Positions 1 to 9,164 are shown, numbered from the stretch's first letter. The stretch is 64,000 nucleotides of DNA from Phycisphaerales bacterium (GCA_029246705.1 JAQWMQ010000008.1:281335-345334), one strand, 5' to 3'. Notes: a model not told the origin generated them from the letters alone. A program made the numbers and translations.

Positions 1-795
1 GAAGATGCTCCAATTCGAATCCGGTACGAACCAGTCCTGGGTCGTGTTGAAGAGAAAGTCGTTGTCGACGATCGTGTCGTTGGAACTGTTGAGGAAATAA
101 GCACCGGACAAGCGGAGGCGAGCGAATTCACTGGTGTGTTCAGCCTGTGCACTCAGCCTCACGTTGAGTTCGGTGTTGACGTTCTGGACGTAACCGAATG
201 CAGTACCCAGAACGAATGTCCAGTAGTCGTCATTGATCAGCGCATCGACCGAGTCACTGTCAACCGTTTCCTCCTGGCCGTCATCGCTCTTCGGCTTCCC
301 GGTCTCCGCAGGTGTCCCGGTGGTGGTCATTCCTTGTGTCTGGCTGTTGGGCGGACGGACGCCTGCTCCGGTCACCACTTCGCCGAACCCGGCTCCGCGT
401 CGTGGTGGTGCCTGTCTCCGGATCGCCACGATTCGATCCCTCGGGATCCTCATCTCGTTGAACACCGGGTGGAGCAGCACGACCTCGTTTTCGTCCTCCG
501 AGGTGATGGTCCCGCGAATGACGTCGCCGTCGGCAAGCACCACCTCGTCCCCGACCGTTTTCGGGTCGGATGGAACTGTTTCCAGGTTGATGGAGCTCGG
601 GTCATAGCCCCTGGTCACCAGCAGCTCATGGCTGAGTGCGCTGTTCTCGGCGTTGTTGCCGCCTTCCACTGAAGTGGCATTTTCAGTGCCGGCCAGGGAC
701 ACCTGGTGCGCGAGAAGCAGCAAAAAAGCACCGACCAGTCGGTGGTATCCGTTCCATCGTGTCCATCGTGGTTTGGAAGCAGCGCTGTACTTCAC
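1..795 (-). CDS. DUF481-family outer-membrane-associated protein, 3' end outside window
   Basis: The frame is open from a GTG start at 795 to the left window edge (265 codons), so the C-terminus is missing. The first ~35 residues form a signal peptide: a basic stretch, then a hydrophobic LVGAFLLLLAHQVSLAG run. Next comes a short domain containing LADGDVIRGTIT and MRIPRDRIVAI, which in planctomycetes typically precedes DUF481. A P/T/Q-rich linker follows, then beta-strand-rich sequence such as LRLSGAYFLNSSNDT and the aromatic pattern QDWFVPDSNW expected of DUF481 (YdiY-like) proteins. The molecular role of DUF481 is not established; export to the envelope is inferred from the signal peptide. 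An in-frame TAA lies just upstream of the GTG, which supports this start. Confidence 0.75.
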   Translation of the reverse strand, partial: MKYSAASKPRWTRWNGYHRLVGAFLLLLAHQVSLAGTENATSVEGGNNAENSALSHELLVTRGYDPSSINLETVPSDPKTVGDEVVLADGDVIRGTITSEDENEVVLLHPVFNEMRIPRDRIVAIRRQAPPRRGAGFGEVVTGAGVRPPNSQTQGMTTTGTPAETGKPKSDDGQEETVDSDSVDALINDDYWTFVLGTAFGYVQNVNTELNVRLSAQAEHTSEFARLRLSGAYFLNSSNDTIVDNDFLFNTTQDWFVPDSNWSIF

Positions 796-956
796 GATTT
801 AAGGTCCGAAAGAGGCGATCAGGCGGGTTCGGCGTCGATCCCCATTGCCGGTTTGCCTGTCGGGAGCGATGATCCCTGTGTGCGGGATCAGCCCAGACCG
901 GAAACAACGTGTTTCCGGTGAACCCCTCGACAGACTTCCAGCACTTGGAGCGTCGC

Positions 957-1937
957 ATGCAGGAACATGAGCAACAATCCGGCTCACATGACATCGACCA
1001 CTCCACCGATTCCTCTCCAGACTCAAAGCCAGCTTCCGAGGGGACTTCTATTCCTTCCCCTGAGGCTGGCTCGAAGCAGGATGACGGTGGAACCGTGAGC
1101 GCCTCGCCGAAGATGCAGGACACCAGGCAGTCGCACGGGAAGGCCACCGCCGGTGGCGACCGTCGTCCCCTGGCCAAGCCGGGCGAGTTCCTGCTTCCGT
1201 TGATCCTCTCGGGCGTCATCGCCACGATCATGATCGTGGCCTTCGTCTCCGGCTTTGATTCGATCTTCCCCTCGGACCCGGTTCCGGCAACGACGCCGGC
1301 AACGACGCCCGACTCGACCGTACCCACGACTCCGGCCTCCAGCGACGCACCGGCAGCCGAGAGCGAGACCGCTCCAAAGGCGTCGACTCCCGCGGATACG
1401 GATGCTGCTCCGGCTGATCCTGTCGATGGGGCCACCAAGGGCTCCGAATCATCCGAGAAGAAGACATCCGGCAATCACGCGGCCCTGTCCTCGCCCTTCC
1501 TGGCCTCCCTGGTCCGGGTCGCATCGGTCGAAACGCCTCCGGTCGCCTCTTCCTCGGAGCGACTTGGTCCCTTCGGGCGGCTCATGGTCTTCATCAAGTT
1601 CGTCGTCCTGATCCTGCTTGGGGTGGCCTGTGGCCTGGTTGCACTGGGCGGGCTCGCCCTTGCCCTGGATCGGCCGGTTGGAAGCCTCGCCACGGCGGCC
1701 TCCCGCATGTTCCTGGCGGGGTGGTTGACCACGCTGGCCCTGCTGATCCCCGCACCCTACACCTGGATGCTGGACCCCCTGCACTACATCGTTGCGGCAC
1801 TGATCTTCTGGATGTCGATGAAGTTCTTCTTCCGATTGAGCTTCCAACAGGCAGCCACCCTGCTGGGCGGCACGATGTGCCTGCTCGCAATTACCGCGCT
1901 TGGATCCTGGGTGGTCCTGTGGGCTGCCTGGGGCTAG
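957..1937 (+). CDS. Multi-pass membrane protein with Pro/Thr/Ala-rich linker, function unknown
   Basis: The protein has 326 residues from the ATG at 957, which has GGAG 6 bases upstream. A GTG at 909 in the same frame would add 16 residues. An acidic, Ser/Gln-rich cytoplasmic-looking head is followed by a hydrophobic helix (FLLPLILSGVIATIMIVAF). Then comes a ~70-residue linker rich in P, T, A and D, and then about four closely spaced hydrophobic helices to the C-terminus. No family was recognised. It is divergent from the DUF481 gene, and the ~160 bases between the two starts probably carry both promoters. An inner-membrane location is inferred from the helices. Confidence 0.6.
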   Translation: MQEHEQQSGSHDIDHSTDSSPDSKPASEGTSIPSPEAGSKQDDGGTVSASPKMQDTRQSHGKATAGGDRRPLAKPGEFLLPLILSGVIATIMIVAFVSGFDSIFPSDPVPATTPATTPDSTVPTTPASSDAPAAESETAPKASTPADTDAAPADPVDGATKGSESSEKKTSGNHAALSSPFLASLVRVASVETPPVASSSERLGPFGRLMVFIKFVVLILLGVACGLVALGGLALALDRPVGSLATAASRMFLAGWLTTLALLIPAPYTWMLDPLHYIVAALIFWMSMKFFFRLSFQQAATLLGGTMCLLAITALGSWVVLWAAWG

Positions 1938-1955
1938 AACGCGGGTGGACGCGCT

Positions 1956-2555
1956 TCAGCGCGATTCCTCGGGGGAAGCGCTGCTCGTTTCCACAGGTGG
2001 TGATCCCACCGTCGAGTCGAGCTCAGGCTGGTTCTGCTCCGCTTCGGACTGCTCGCGATCGAACCCCGGGTGATACTGGGCGATCGATGTCTCGCTGTAC
2101 CGACTCCGGCAGCGGTAGCAGACGAGTCTGGTCCGGGCCACGAGAATGATCGTGATCTCGAAGAGCAGCACCACGACGAGGCTGGTCAGCACGAACGGGT
2201 TGTTCGCGTATCCCAGGAGACCGACCGCCGCACCCACGAAGGCGAGGATGACGATGATCGGGGTCACGCTGGGCAGCGATCGAATTCGGTACAGATTGGG
2301 CGATCCGCAGCAGAGGCATTTTCGGAGATGACCGTCGTCGTCCAGTGCCCCGTCCCAGCTCAGGAACACCTCGCCGGAGCCTTCTTCAAGCGGCACACGG
2401 GGCTTCCGTTGTGTCGGATCCACGAGAATCCGACCTCGTCGCCGGCGAGCGGGATCGTTGACATCGATGCGCATGGCCTCAAATGGTACGCCCCTGCTCA
2501 CTTCTGCGGGGGTTCTCGACACAGGATGCTCGCTCTCGTCGTACCATCCGGACAT
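1956..2555 (-). CDS. Membrane protein with Cys pairs flanking a TM hairpin
   Basis: The protein has 199 residues from the ATG at 2555; an upstream extension would run into tmk. The middle holds a pair CLCC, then two hydrophobic helices (VTPIIVILAFVGAAVGLL and FVLTSLVVVLLFEITIILVA), then a second pair CYRC. If the pairs come together on the cytoplasmic face they would form a zinc-ribbon-like site closed by a membrane hairpin; that is inference from spacing. The N-terminus is charged (Arg-rich) and the C-terminal ~45 residues are hydrophilic and Ser/Glu-rich. It is divergent from and adjacent to tmk, and tail-to-tail with the preceding membrane protein (18-base gap). Function unknown. Confidence 0.6.
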   Translation of the reverse strand: MSGWYDESEHPVSRTPAEVSRGVPFEAMRIDVNDPARRRRGRILVDPTQRKPRVPLEEGSGEVFLSWDGALDDDGHLRKCLCCGSPNLYRIRSLPSVTPIIVILAFVGAAVGLLGYANNPFVLTSLVVVLLFEITIILVARTRLVCYRCRSRYSETSIAQYHPGFDREQSEAEQNQPELDSTVGSPPVETSSASPEESR

Positions 2556-2574
2556 GTCGAGAATGGAGTCTCCG

Positions 2575-3285
2575 ATGTCCAATGAATTCACCACTGCCAC
2601 GGACCCGCTGGCGAAGCTGCTCCCCGGGCGTTTCGTGGTGCTCGATGGTCCCGACGGGTGTGGCAAATCCACCCAGTTCGCCCGGATTTCGGCCCACTGC
2701 GCGGGGCTCGGGGTCGCGGTCGAGGAAGTGCGCGAACCCGGCGGCACCCAGATCGGCGAACAGATCCGCTCGATTCTGCTCGACCCTGCGAACGAAGCGA
2801 TGGTGGTTCGTGCGGAGATGCTTCTCTACATGGCCTCTCGCGCCCAGTTGCTGGCCGAGCGAATCGCCCCGGCACTTGAAGCCAATCGTCTGGTGCTGGC
2901 GGACCGATTCATCTCCTCGACCCTCGCCTACCAAGGCACTGCCGGGGGCCTGTCTCCCGAGGAGATCGCGCACGTGGGCACGGTCGCGACCGGTGGTGAC
3001 AGCGGTCGCCGACCCGATCTGGTGGTGATCTTCGACGTCGACGAGTCGACCGCCGCCCGTCGGCGTGCCGGTGACACGACTCGCAAGCCCTCGAACCCGG
3101 ACAGTGGCCAGAACGGTGACGACCGGATGGAACAGAAGGGTCTTGAATTCCAGCGCCGGGTACGCGAAGGCTATCTCGACCAGGTGCGTCGAGCGCCCGA
3201 GGACTACCTGCTCATCGATGCGTCGGCCGATGCCGATACGGTGTTCGAGGCGTTTCTTGCCGGGCTGCGCGAACGCCTGGCCTGA
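2575..3285 (+). CDS. tmk: Thymidylate kinase
   Basis: This cytosolic enzyme phosphorylates dTMP to dTDP with ATP in dTTP synthesis. The 236-residue protein, near the usual 205-240, has the P-loop GPDGCGKST (about residues 25-33), the EPGGT signature, and the thymidine-binding block DRFISSTLAYQG. A GDTTRKPSNPD insertion precedes the DRMEQ segment that corresponds to DRxE in other Tmks. The ATG at 2575 was chosen because GGAG lies 6 bases upstream and the P-loop then falls at its usual distance from the N-terminus; in-frame ATGs further upstream overlap the divergent gene. It is convergent with gmk, with only 16 bases between the stops. Confidence 0.93.
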   Translation: MSNEFTTATDPLAKLLPGRFVVLDGPDGCGKSTQFARISAHCAGLGVAVEEVREPGGTQIGEQIRSILLDPANEAMVVRAEMLLYMASRAQLLAERIAPALEANRLVLADRFISSTLAYQGTAGGLSPEEIAHVGTVATGGDSGRRPDLVVIFDVDESTAARRRAGDTTRKPSNPDSGQNGDDRMEQKGLEFQRRVREGYLDQVRRAPEDYLLIDASADADTVFEAFLAGLRERLA

Positions 3286-3301
3286 TCGACCCCGGTCCCG
3301 G

Positions 3302-3898
3302 TCAGTCGGTTCGCTTCAGTCGCTCACTCAGAATGCCGTCAAGCTCCTGCGAAGCGCGATCGAGATCGTCGTTGACGATGTGGACGTCGTAGGTGGTCTG
3401 TCCCTCGGCGGTGGCGGTGGCGATCTCCGCGCGGGCCTGGGCGAACCGGCGTTCGATCACGTCCGGGGCATCGCGTTTTCGATCGATCAGTCTCTGGTGA
3501 AGCGCCTCTTCGGAAGGCGGCAGGACGAAGACCCCGAAGGCCTCGGGCATGTGACGACGGACCTGTTCGGCGCCCTGGACCTCGATGTCGAGGACCACGA
3601 TCCGGCCCTCGTTCAGCTTCTGCTGCACCGCGTCCCGTGGGGTGCCGTACCAGTACTTCTCGAACACGTGGGCGTATTCGAGGAACCGATCCTCGCTGAT
3701 CCACTGGGTGAAGGTGATCTCGTCGAGGAAGAAGTAGTCGACGCCGTCGGTCTCCTTCTCGGTCCGGGCACGGGTGGTCGCGGAGACGCTGAACGCGAAA
3801 TCGAACTTCTGGTGGAGGCGCTCGATGAGCGTGGTCTTCCCGACCCCCGAGGGTCCGGAGATGATCAGGAGCAGTCCTTGGTGCTTGGTTTCGGTCAT
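3302..3898 (-). CDS. gmk: Guanylate kinase
   Basis: Guanylate kinase converts GMP to GDP with ATP in purine salvage and dGTP/GTP supply. The protein is 198 residues, a typical bacterial length. It carries the P-loop SGPSGVGKTT (residues 14-23), the GMP-binding SATTRARTEKE stretch with downstream GVDYFFL and FLEYAHVF, the YGTP motif, and LDIEVQGA, matching LDIDVQGA of the family. The start ATG at 3898 puts the P-loop at the canonical position. It is the second nucleoside-monophosphate kinase here, tail-to-tail with tmk, so the two are not co-transcribed. A terminator for the preceding minus-strand gene sits just upstream, so gmk needs its own promoter in a short region. Confidence 0.95.
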   Translation of the reverse strand: MTETKHQGLLLIISGPSGVGKTTLIERLHQKFDFAFSVSATTRARTEKETDGVDYFFLDEITFTQWISEDRFLEYAHVFEKYWYGTPRDAVQQKLNEGRIVVLDIEVQGAEQVRRHMPEAFGVFVLPPSEEALHQRLIDRKRDAPDVIERRFAQARAEIATATAEGQTTYDVHIVNDDLDRASQELDGILSERLKRTD

Positions 3899-3924
3899 GA
3901 CCTGTTCAGTGTAACGCTCACATG

Positions 3925-3953
3925 AAAAAACCGCCCCGCGGGATGCGGGGCGG
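3925..3953 (-). terminator. Rho-independent terminator
   Basis: A perfect 9-bp stem (CCGCCCCGC at 3931-3939 with GCGGGGCGG at 3945-3953) encloses a 5-base loop. Read on the minus strand it is followed by six T (the A run at 3925-3930). It lies downstream of the minus-strand gene ending at 4017 and just before gmk. Confidence 0.9.
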
Positions 3954-4016
3954 TTGGTGGTCGGGATCGTGGCTGTGTCTTGGTCAGGAGCTTGCAGCGT
4001 CAGAGCTACTTAGCCG

Positions 4017-4523
4017 TCAAAAGGGATCTCCTCCATTGCCGTGAGCGCTGTGGTTAAAGACCTGCCGCAAGCCACTCCCTTGAGGATTGGCCGTCACGAT
4101 GGACTGTTCTTCATCGCTGTGCGAGCGTTGCGGGGTGATCGGAATGATCGGAATGATCACCGTCGAGTCCGGCCCCGAATCAAGCTCGGTCCCGTCGTCG
4201 CCGGCACCCGGGTCGCCAGCCGTGACGGTCGTCACGCCTGGTACGGTCGTGGTGCCGGGCATGGTGAGCCCGATCACCTCCTGGTGCCAGGGCGGTACGC
4301 CCACCCATCGCTCGAACAGGGCCTCGGTCACCCGGGGCTTTTGGTCAACCCGAGACTGCTTGAAGGTCTGACTTCGGTTGAGGTCGAACCGGGTCTTGGT
4401 GACCGCGGCTCCGGCGGTGGCCAGGAGGCTGCCGAGCAGCACGCTGGCGAGGGTGATCGAGAGGCAAGTACTTTTCATGGTGAACCGCATTGAAGGTGTC
4501 TGGTTGATGTTGATCTTATGCAT
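4017..4523 (-). CDS. Small secreted protein downstream of HTH-TPR regulator
   Basis: The protein has 168 residues from the ATG at 4523, which has GGAG 8 bases upstream; the coding start lies 17 bases after the stop of the preceding regulator gene. The N-terminus contains a clear Sec-type signal (MKSTCLSITLASVLLGSLL) ending near ATAGAAV. Mature sequence is low in predicted structure, with T/V-rich TTTVPGVTTVTAG and repeated IIPIIPITP segments. No domain was recognised. Position suggests it is co-transcribed with the HTH-TPR gene and possibly controlled with it or sensed by it; that relation is inference only. A strong terminator follows. Confidence 0.6.
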   Translation of the reverse strand: MHKININQTPSMRFTMKSTCLSITLASVLLGSLLATAGAAVTKTRFDLNRSQTFKQSRVDQKPRVTEALFERWVGVPPWHQEVIGLTMPGTTTVPGVTTVTAGDPGAGDDGTELDSGPDSTVIIPIIPITPQRSHSDEEQSIVTANPQGSGLRQVFNHSAHGNGGDPF

Positions 4524-4540
4524 GATGCCTGCTCCTTTCC

Positions 4541-5788
4541 TCAATCGCTCTCGAGGACGTTGGCACCGCGAAGGATCTGCCAACCGACCTCTCTGAAGGA
4601 TGGAAAACGGCCCATCGTTCCGGTGATGACCCGAATGTCATCTTCGTCGAGTGGCCAGCCCTGCTCGGGAATGCCTTCGAGCTTCGCCTGTTGACGGCGG
4701 AAGTGTTCAAGGGTGAAGGCACGTTCGCGCATCGACCAGTTGCCCAGTCGTTCGGCGATTTCAATCGCCTTGTTGGTGCAGAGCGCCATGTGGTGGTGCA
4801 GGTCCTCGCCTTCGAGGTGTCGAAGCGAGATGTTGCACCCGAAGATCGCCCACCACCCCCAGCTCTCGAGGATGTCGCCGAGCGGGACCGCGGTCGGGTC
4901 GATGACGGCATCGAGTCCGAGCTCGATCTGCTCGATCGCCTCGTGTGGGTCAAGAATTCCAGACGCGGCGTCGACTTCGTGCAGGGCCCCGAGGCAGGTG
5001 TTCGCCACCCCGCGGTAGCTGTTGTCATCGAATTCCTCGGCGAGCAGAAGGTACTGTTCGCGGCTCGCTTCAAGGTCGATCCTGGCCCGCAGGCAGGTCG
5101 ACTCGATGTTGGCGACGTTTTTCTCGATGATCATGCGTCGCAGGGTGTTACCACGAACGTACCGGGCATAGGCGTTCGAGGCGCGTTCGATTCGAGCGGG
5201 GTTTTCCAGACTCTCGAGCGTCGTGATGAGATCGCCGGCGATGGCGTGTGCTTCCACGAGATGCCAGAGCGCGTAGTGCGTGTTGGCGAGGTTGGTCTGC
5301 AGCATGCACCGAACCTTTTCATTGGTGACACGCTCACTCAGTCCATCCTGGATGGATTTCAACGCAAGAGTGAATCGCCCCATGCCGTCATAAGCGATAC
5401 CGTTATAAATCGCTGCAAATGCCCTATGGTCGCCATCACGACTCTTTACGGTCATCTCCTTGCTGATTTGTAGTATTTTCTTCCACTCGCCCTGACTATG
5501 CGCCTTGAGTACAAGCCCTTTCAGAGTGTCGTAGTCAAGCCCTTTGAATTCGCCACTGGGATCGGGTTTTTCCCGCCAGACCGATTCCGCAACATCACCG
5601 ACCGTCCAGTCGAGGGCTTCCGCGATGCCGACCACCAGGTCGAGCTTCGGGTTGCCGCTTTCGGGGATGAGCTTGGTTGGGTCGCGGCCGAGCGCCTGGC
5701 TCAGTTCGGACTTGTTCCAGCCTCGGTACACACGAGCAAGGTCGACGAATCGACTCAATCGCTCACGTCGAATGACGTTTGCAGTCAT
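4541..5788 (-). CDS. HTH and TPR-repeat regulator, copy A
   Basis: The protein is 415 residues. An N-terminal ~60-residue helix-turn-helix-like domain carries the signature GRDPTKLIPESGNPKLDL followed by AEALDW. The rest is all-helical and repetitive, as in TPR proteins: YNGIAYDGMGRFTLALKSIQDGL and NLANTHYALWHLVEAHAIA are TPR-like. A conserved C-terminal block contains WGWWAIFGCN, LGNWSMRERAFTLEH and TMGRFPSFREVGWQIL. A paralogue lies next to it (5984-7294) with the same order. Architecture (DNA-binding head plus TPR sensor) resembles RRNPP-type regulators, but similarity to that family is architectural inference. The downstream small secreted protein gene is probably in the same transcript. 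Confidence 0.65.
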   Translation of the reverse strand: MTANVIRRERLSRFVDLARVYRGWNKSELSQALGRDPTKLIPESGNPKLDLVVGIAEALDWTVGDVAESVWREKPDPSGEFKGLDYDTLKGLVLKAHSQGEWKKILQISKEMTVKSRDGDHRAFAAIYNGIAYDGMGRFTLALKSIQDGLSERVTNEKVRCMLQTNLANTHYALWHLVEAHAIAGDLITTLESLENPARIERASNAYARYVRGNTLRRMIIEKNVANIESTCLRARIDLEASREQYLLLAEEFDDNSYRGVANTCLGALHEVDAASGILDPHEAIEQIELGLDAVIDPTAVPLGDILESWGWWAIFGCNISLRHLEGEDLHHHMALCTNKAIEIAERLGNWSMRERAFTLEHFRRQQAKLEGIPEQGWPLDEDDIRVITGTMGRFPSFREVGWQILRGANVLESD

Positions 5789-5983
5789 GGCGTAGTGGCT
5801 CCGGTCTTCTTGTTCTTCTTCTCGGTCATCTTTCGCCTTTCCAGCAAACCCCGGCGCGTGCCCGAGCTGGTTCAGCTAATGAGAAATGCCCCGTAGCTCA
5901 ATCACCTCACGAGGCGGTCTTTTCACGCCACCGTGTCTTTTTTTTAAAGAGAACCACCTGGTCCTGCCTGTTCAGCCCGGTCA

Positions 5984-7294
5984 TCACCGTTTCCAGCACC
6001 TGGGGAGGGTTTTCACCGCCCGGTCAAGCACCCCGTGGTCGGTGAGGATGCGCCATCCTTGTGGCCGAAACGGTGGAATCCGGCCCATGGTGTGGACCAG
6101 GGTTCGCACCGCCCGAGGCCCAAGGGTCCAGGGCGGCATCTCGATGCGGTGCCGCCGGGCCTGGTCACGGCGTTCCAGTTCGATCGAGAACGCCTTCGCC
6201 CGAAACGACCAGTGGTCCAGGCGCTCGGCGATCGACCCGAGCTTCTCGCCCAGGGGTTCGAGTCCGTCCACCAAGGCCTGCGCGTGGACGTGCCGCACGA
6301 GCACGTTCGAGCCGAAGACCAACCACCACCCCTGTGATTCCAGTGCTTCGTTGCCGCCCTCGGAGGTCTCCTCAAGGGTCAGGCGTGCGATGGCCAGCAC
6401 CGGGGGGGTGCTGCCCAGGCTCGCCTCCATCTCGATGATGCCGCCCAGGCAGGTCCGCGCGTGCGCGGTCCAGGCCGGCCCGCCGAACCGCTCGGCCAGT
6501 TCGAGGTACTGCCCGCGGGCGACGGCGAGGTCATCGATCGCGTGCGTCGCGAGGCGATCCTGTCCGAGCGGTTGCCGGCCCAGTGAACGCCGTACCGCCT
6601 GACCGCGAATGGCGTGGGCCATCGCCAGCAGTGACCGGGTTCGCCGGTTTTCCGGGGCGGTCTGGTTGATCGATTCCGTTGCGATCGTTCGCGCTTCGAC
6701 CAGGTTCCAGAGGGCGTAGTGCGCCTTGGCGAGGTGGGTGAGCAAGCTGATCTTGAGGACGACGTTGTCGATCCCCGGACAGCGGTTGCCTTCGTGGAGA
6801 TGTTCGAGGGCGGCGCGATGATGTCCCAGTGCCGCGCAGGCGATCCCCAGGCGGTGGCAGGCCATCGCCTGTTCGATCGGGGTTCGTGCGAAGTGGTGCA
6901 GGGCTCTGGCCGACGACAGCATCGCGTCATACCGGCCGGCCTTCTGGGCACGAACACACCGTGCATCGAGTTCCACCACCGAGCCTGTCCGGCGTTCGAG
7001 GTCAAACGGTGTCGTCGGATCGATCTCGCCCCGGACCGCCCTGACCACCTCGGTCATGGGCCATTCCAACACCTGGGCCAGGCCGGCAAGCAGGTCGACC
7101 TTGGGATTGCCGGTCTCTGGGATCAGGCGCGTCGGGTCGCGACCAAGGTCCTTCGCAAGGACCTTGAGGTCGCAGTCGCGGTAGATCCTCGCGAGGTCGA
7201 CCACCCGACCCAGGTTCAGTCGTCGTCTTCCATTCAAGGTCGAGACAGTGCTCGCGGCAACACGCGTTCCTGCCGAGGTGTCGATCACACGCAT
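5984..7294 (-). CDS. HTH and TPR-repeat regulator, copy B
   Basis: The protein has 436 residues from the ATG at 7294, which has GGGGAG 6 bases upstream. A longer frame from 7393 exists but lacks such a site. The HTH-like domain reads VVDLARIYRD, then GRDPTRLIPETGNPKVDL and AQVLEW, closely matching copy A. The TPR region (LGIACAALGHHRAALEHLHEG; LAKAHYALWNLVEARTIA) and C-terminal block (SQGWWLVFGSN, LDHWSFRAKAFSIE, TMGRIPPFRPQGWRIL) also match, so the pair arose by tandem duplication. 195 bases separate it from copy A, enough for a separate promoter. Likely a cytosolic transcription regulator; target and ligand are unknown. Confidence 0.65.
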   Translation of the reverse strand: MRVIDTSAGTRVAASTVSTLNGRRRLNLGRVVDLARIYRDCDLKVLAKDLGRDPTRLIPETGNPKVDLLAGLAQVLEWPMTEVVRAVRGEIDPTTPFDLERRTGSVVELDARCVRAQKAGRYDAMLSSARALHHFARTPIEQAMACHRLGIACAALGHHRAALEHLHEGNRCPGIDNVVLKISLLTHLAKAHYALWNLVEARTIATESINQTAPENRRTRSLLAMAHAIRGQAVRRSLGRQPLGQDRLATHAIDDLAVARGQYLELAERFGGPAWTAHARTCLGGIIEMEASLGSTPPVLAIARLTLEETSEGGNEALESQGWWLVFGSNVLVRHVHAQALVDGLEPLGEKLGSIAERLDHWSFRAKAFSIELERRDQARRHRIEMPPWTLGPRAVRTLVHTMGRIPPFRPQGWRILTDHGVLDRAVKTLPRCWKR

Positions 7295-7478
7295 TCGGAT
7301 CTCCCCGATGTGCTGGTGCCCCTGTGAATGCCCGAACCCCTCCCGGTCGTCGGTTCGGTCATGCCATGGGAAAGCCCACGCATGCGTCATCACGCATCCG
7401 ATTGAAACAGCTCGGTGAGGTGGTTCCGGCGCAGGCTGCCTTTTTTCAGGAGGAAAGCAGCGAATTCCGCTCGCGGGT

Positions 7479-8960
7479 TCAGCCGTGGATCATGCGTCCC
7501 TGGGTCGCCATCGTCGCTTCGTGCACCGATTCCGCCATGGTGGGGTGGGCATGCATCGTCGAGATGATGTCCTCCGCGGTGGCTTCAAGGCGCTTGGCGA
7601 GTCCGATCTCGGCGATGAGTTCACTGGCGTCCTCGCCGATGATGTGTGCACCGAGGATCTCGCCGTAGGGCTTGCTGGTGATGATCTTGACCATGCCTTC
7701 GGTCTTGCCGACCGCGATCGCCTTGCCGTGGGCCTTGAGCTGGTAGACCCCGGTGTCGTACTCGAGTCCCTTTTCCTTGCAGGCTCGTTCGGTGAGACCG
7801 ATCGATGCGATCTGCGGCGAACAGTAGGTGCAGGCGGGAATGGAGTCGTAGTCGATCGGGATCACGTGGTGGCCGGCGATGCGTTCGGCACAGGCGATCG
7901 CCTCTTCCGAACTGACGTGGGCCAGCCAGGGAGGCCCGATCACGTCGCCGATCGCGTAGATCCCCTTGACCGAGGTCTGGTAGGTCGGTTCGGGAGAACT
8001 CTGGAAGTCGGTGGCGATGTGCCCCTTCTCGATCTTCAGGCCGAGGCTCTCCTCGAAGAGACCGTCGAAGCGACCGTGGACGCCGATCGCGACCAGGACC
8101 TTCTCGCACTCGATCGATTCCGCCTTGCCGCTGCCGTCGGCGGGGGCGATGTCGACCTTCGCACCGGTCTTGCCGGTCTTGATGCCCTTGACGGTATGCG
8201 CGGTCTTGAAGGTGATGCCCTGCTTGGTGAACGCCTTCAGGGCGATCTTCGAGACGTCGTCGTCCTCGGCGGGCAGGATGCGTTCAAGCATCTCGACCAC
8301 GGTGACCTTGGTACCGAAGGCGTTGAAGAAGTAGGCGAATTCCATGCCGATCGCACCGGAGCCGACGATGACCATCGACTTGGGCAGTTCGGGGATCGCG
8401 AGCGCGTCGTAGCTCGAGAGGATGGTGGTGCCGTCACACGGCGCGAACGGCAGCTGGTTCGGCCTTGCGCCGGTCGCGACCATGACGTTGTCGGCGGTCA
8501 GCTTCCCGGTGGTCTTGCCGCCGGCCCCGTTGTAGTAGTCCGCGTCGGCTTCGGAGATCTCGATCGAGCACGGTCCGCCGGCGGTCCGGCCGCTGGTGAT
8601 CTTCGCGTGTCCGTCGTAGTGATCGATCTTGTTCTTCTTCAGCAGGTACCCGACCCCGCTGTTGAGTCCCCCGGTGATGGAACGGCTTCGACCGATCACC
8701 TTCTGGAAGTCGACCGTGACCGAGTCGGGGTCGACCATGATGCCCCACTCCTTGCCGTGGGTGATCGCCTCCTGGTAGAGCTCGGCGTTGTGCAGCAGTG
8801 CCTTGGTCGGAATGCAGCCCCAGTTCAGGCAGACGCCACCAAGGTTGTTGCGTTCGACGACTGCGGTCTTGAGCCCGAGTTGGGCGGCGCGGATCGCGCC
8901 CACGTAGCCGCCGGGTCCGCTGCCGATCACGATGAGGTCGTAGTGCTTGGTTTGAGCCAT
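7479..8960 (-). CDS. lpdA: Dihydrolipoyl dehydrogenase
   Basis: This is the flavin E3 component of pyruvate and 2-oxoglutarate dehydrogenase and glycine cleavage complexes; it reoxidises dihydrolipoamide with NAD+. The 493-residue protein has the FAD dinucleotide-binding motif GSGPGGYVG at residues 13-21 and the redox-active disulfide motif GGVCLNWGCIPTK (Cys44 and Cys49). It also has an NAD-binding GSGAIGMEFA, the second FAD motif YAIGD, and the C-terminal His-Glu pair region HAHPTMAES. All catalytic features are intact. No E1 or E2 gene is adjacent, so it is an isolated lpd that could serve several complexes. Confidence 0.95.
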   Translation of the reverse strand: MAQTKHYDLIVIGSGPGGYVGAIRAAQLGLKTAVVERNNLGGVCLNWGCIPTKALLHNAELYQEAITHGKEWGIMVDPDSVTVDFQKVIGRSRSITGGLNSGVGYLLKKNKIDHYDGHAKITSGRTAGGPCSIEISEADADYYNGAGGKTTGKLTADNVMVATGARPNQLPFAPCDGTTILSSYDALAIPELPKSMVIVGSGAIGMEFAYFFNAFGTKVTVVEMLERILPAEDDDVSKIALKAFTKQGITFKTAHTVKGIKTGKTGAKVDIAPADGSGKAESIECEKVLVAIGVHGRFDGLFEESLGLKIEKGHIATDFQSSPEPTYQTSVKGIYAIGDVIGPPWLAHVSSEEAIACAERIAGHHVIPIDYDSIPACTYCSPQIASIGLTERACKEKGLEYDTGVYQLKAHGKAIAVGKTEGMVKIITSKPYGEILGAHIIGEDASELIAEIGLAKRLEATAEDIISTMHAHPTMAESVHEATMATQGRMIHG

Positions 8961-9164
8961 TGGTCGAGTCCGCCGCCTTCGCTATGGGGTACTGCCCGGC
9001 CAACTCTGGACCGGACGGGGGGGGACGATTCTAGTCGAGGGAGCGCTCCCCAGGGTCAGGACACCCGAGAAGGACCCTCTCCTGGAGCTTGAATCCCTTT
9101 CTGGTGGGGATTTCCCGGAGTGGGGGTATCATCAAGCGGTTCCAGTACCCAGACAGGGGTTTCG

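Noticed and set aside
7485..9092. Long open frame opposite lpdA
   Set aside because: It mirrors the intact lpdA gene on the other strand; the translated sequence is compositionally odd and matches no family.
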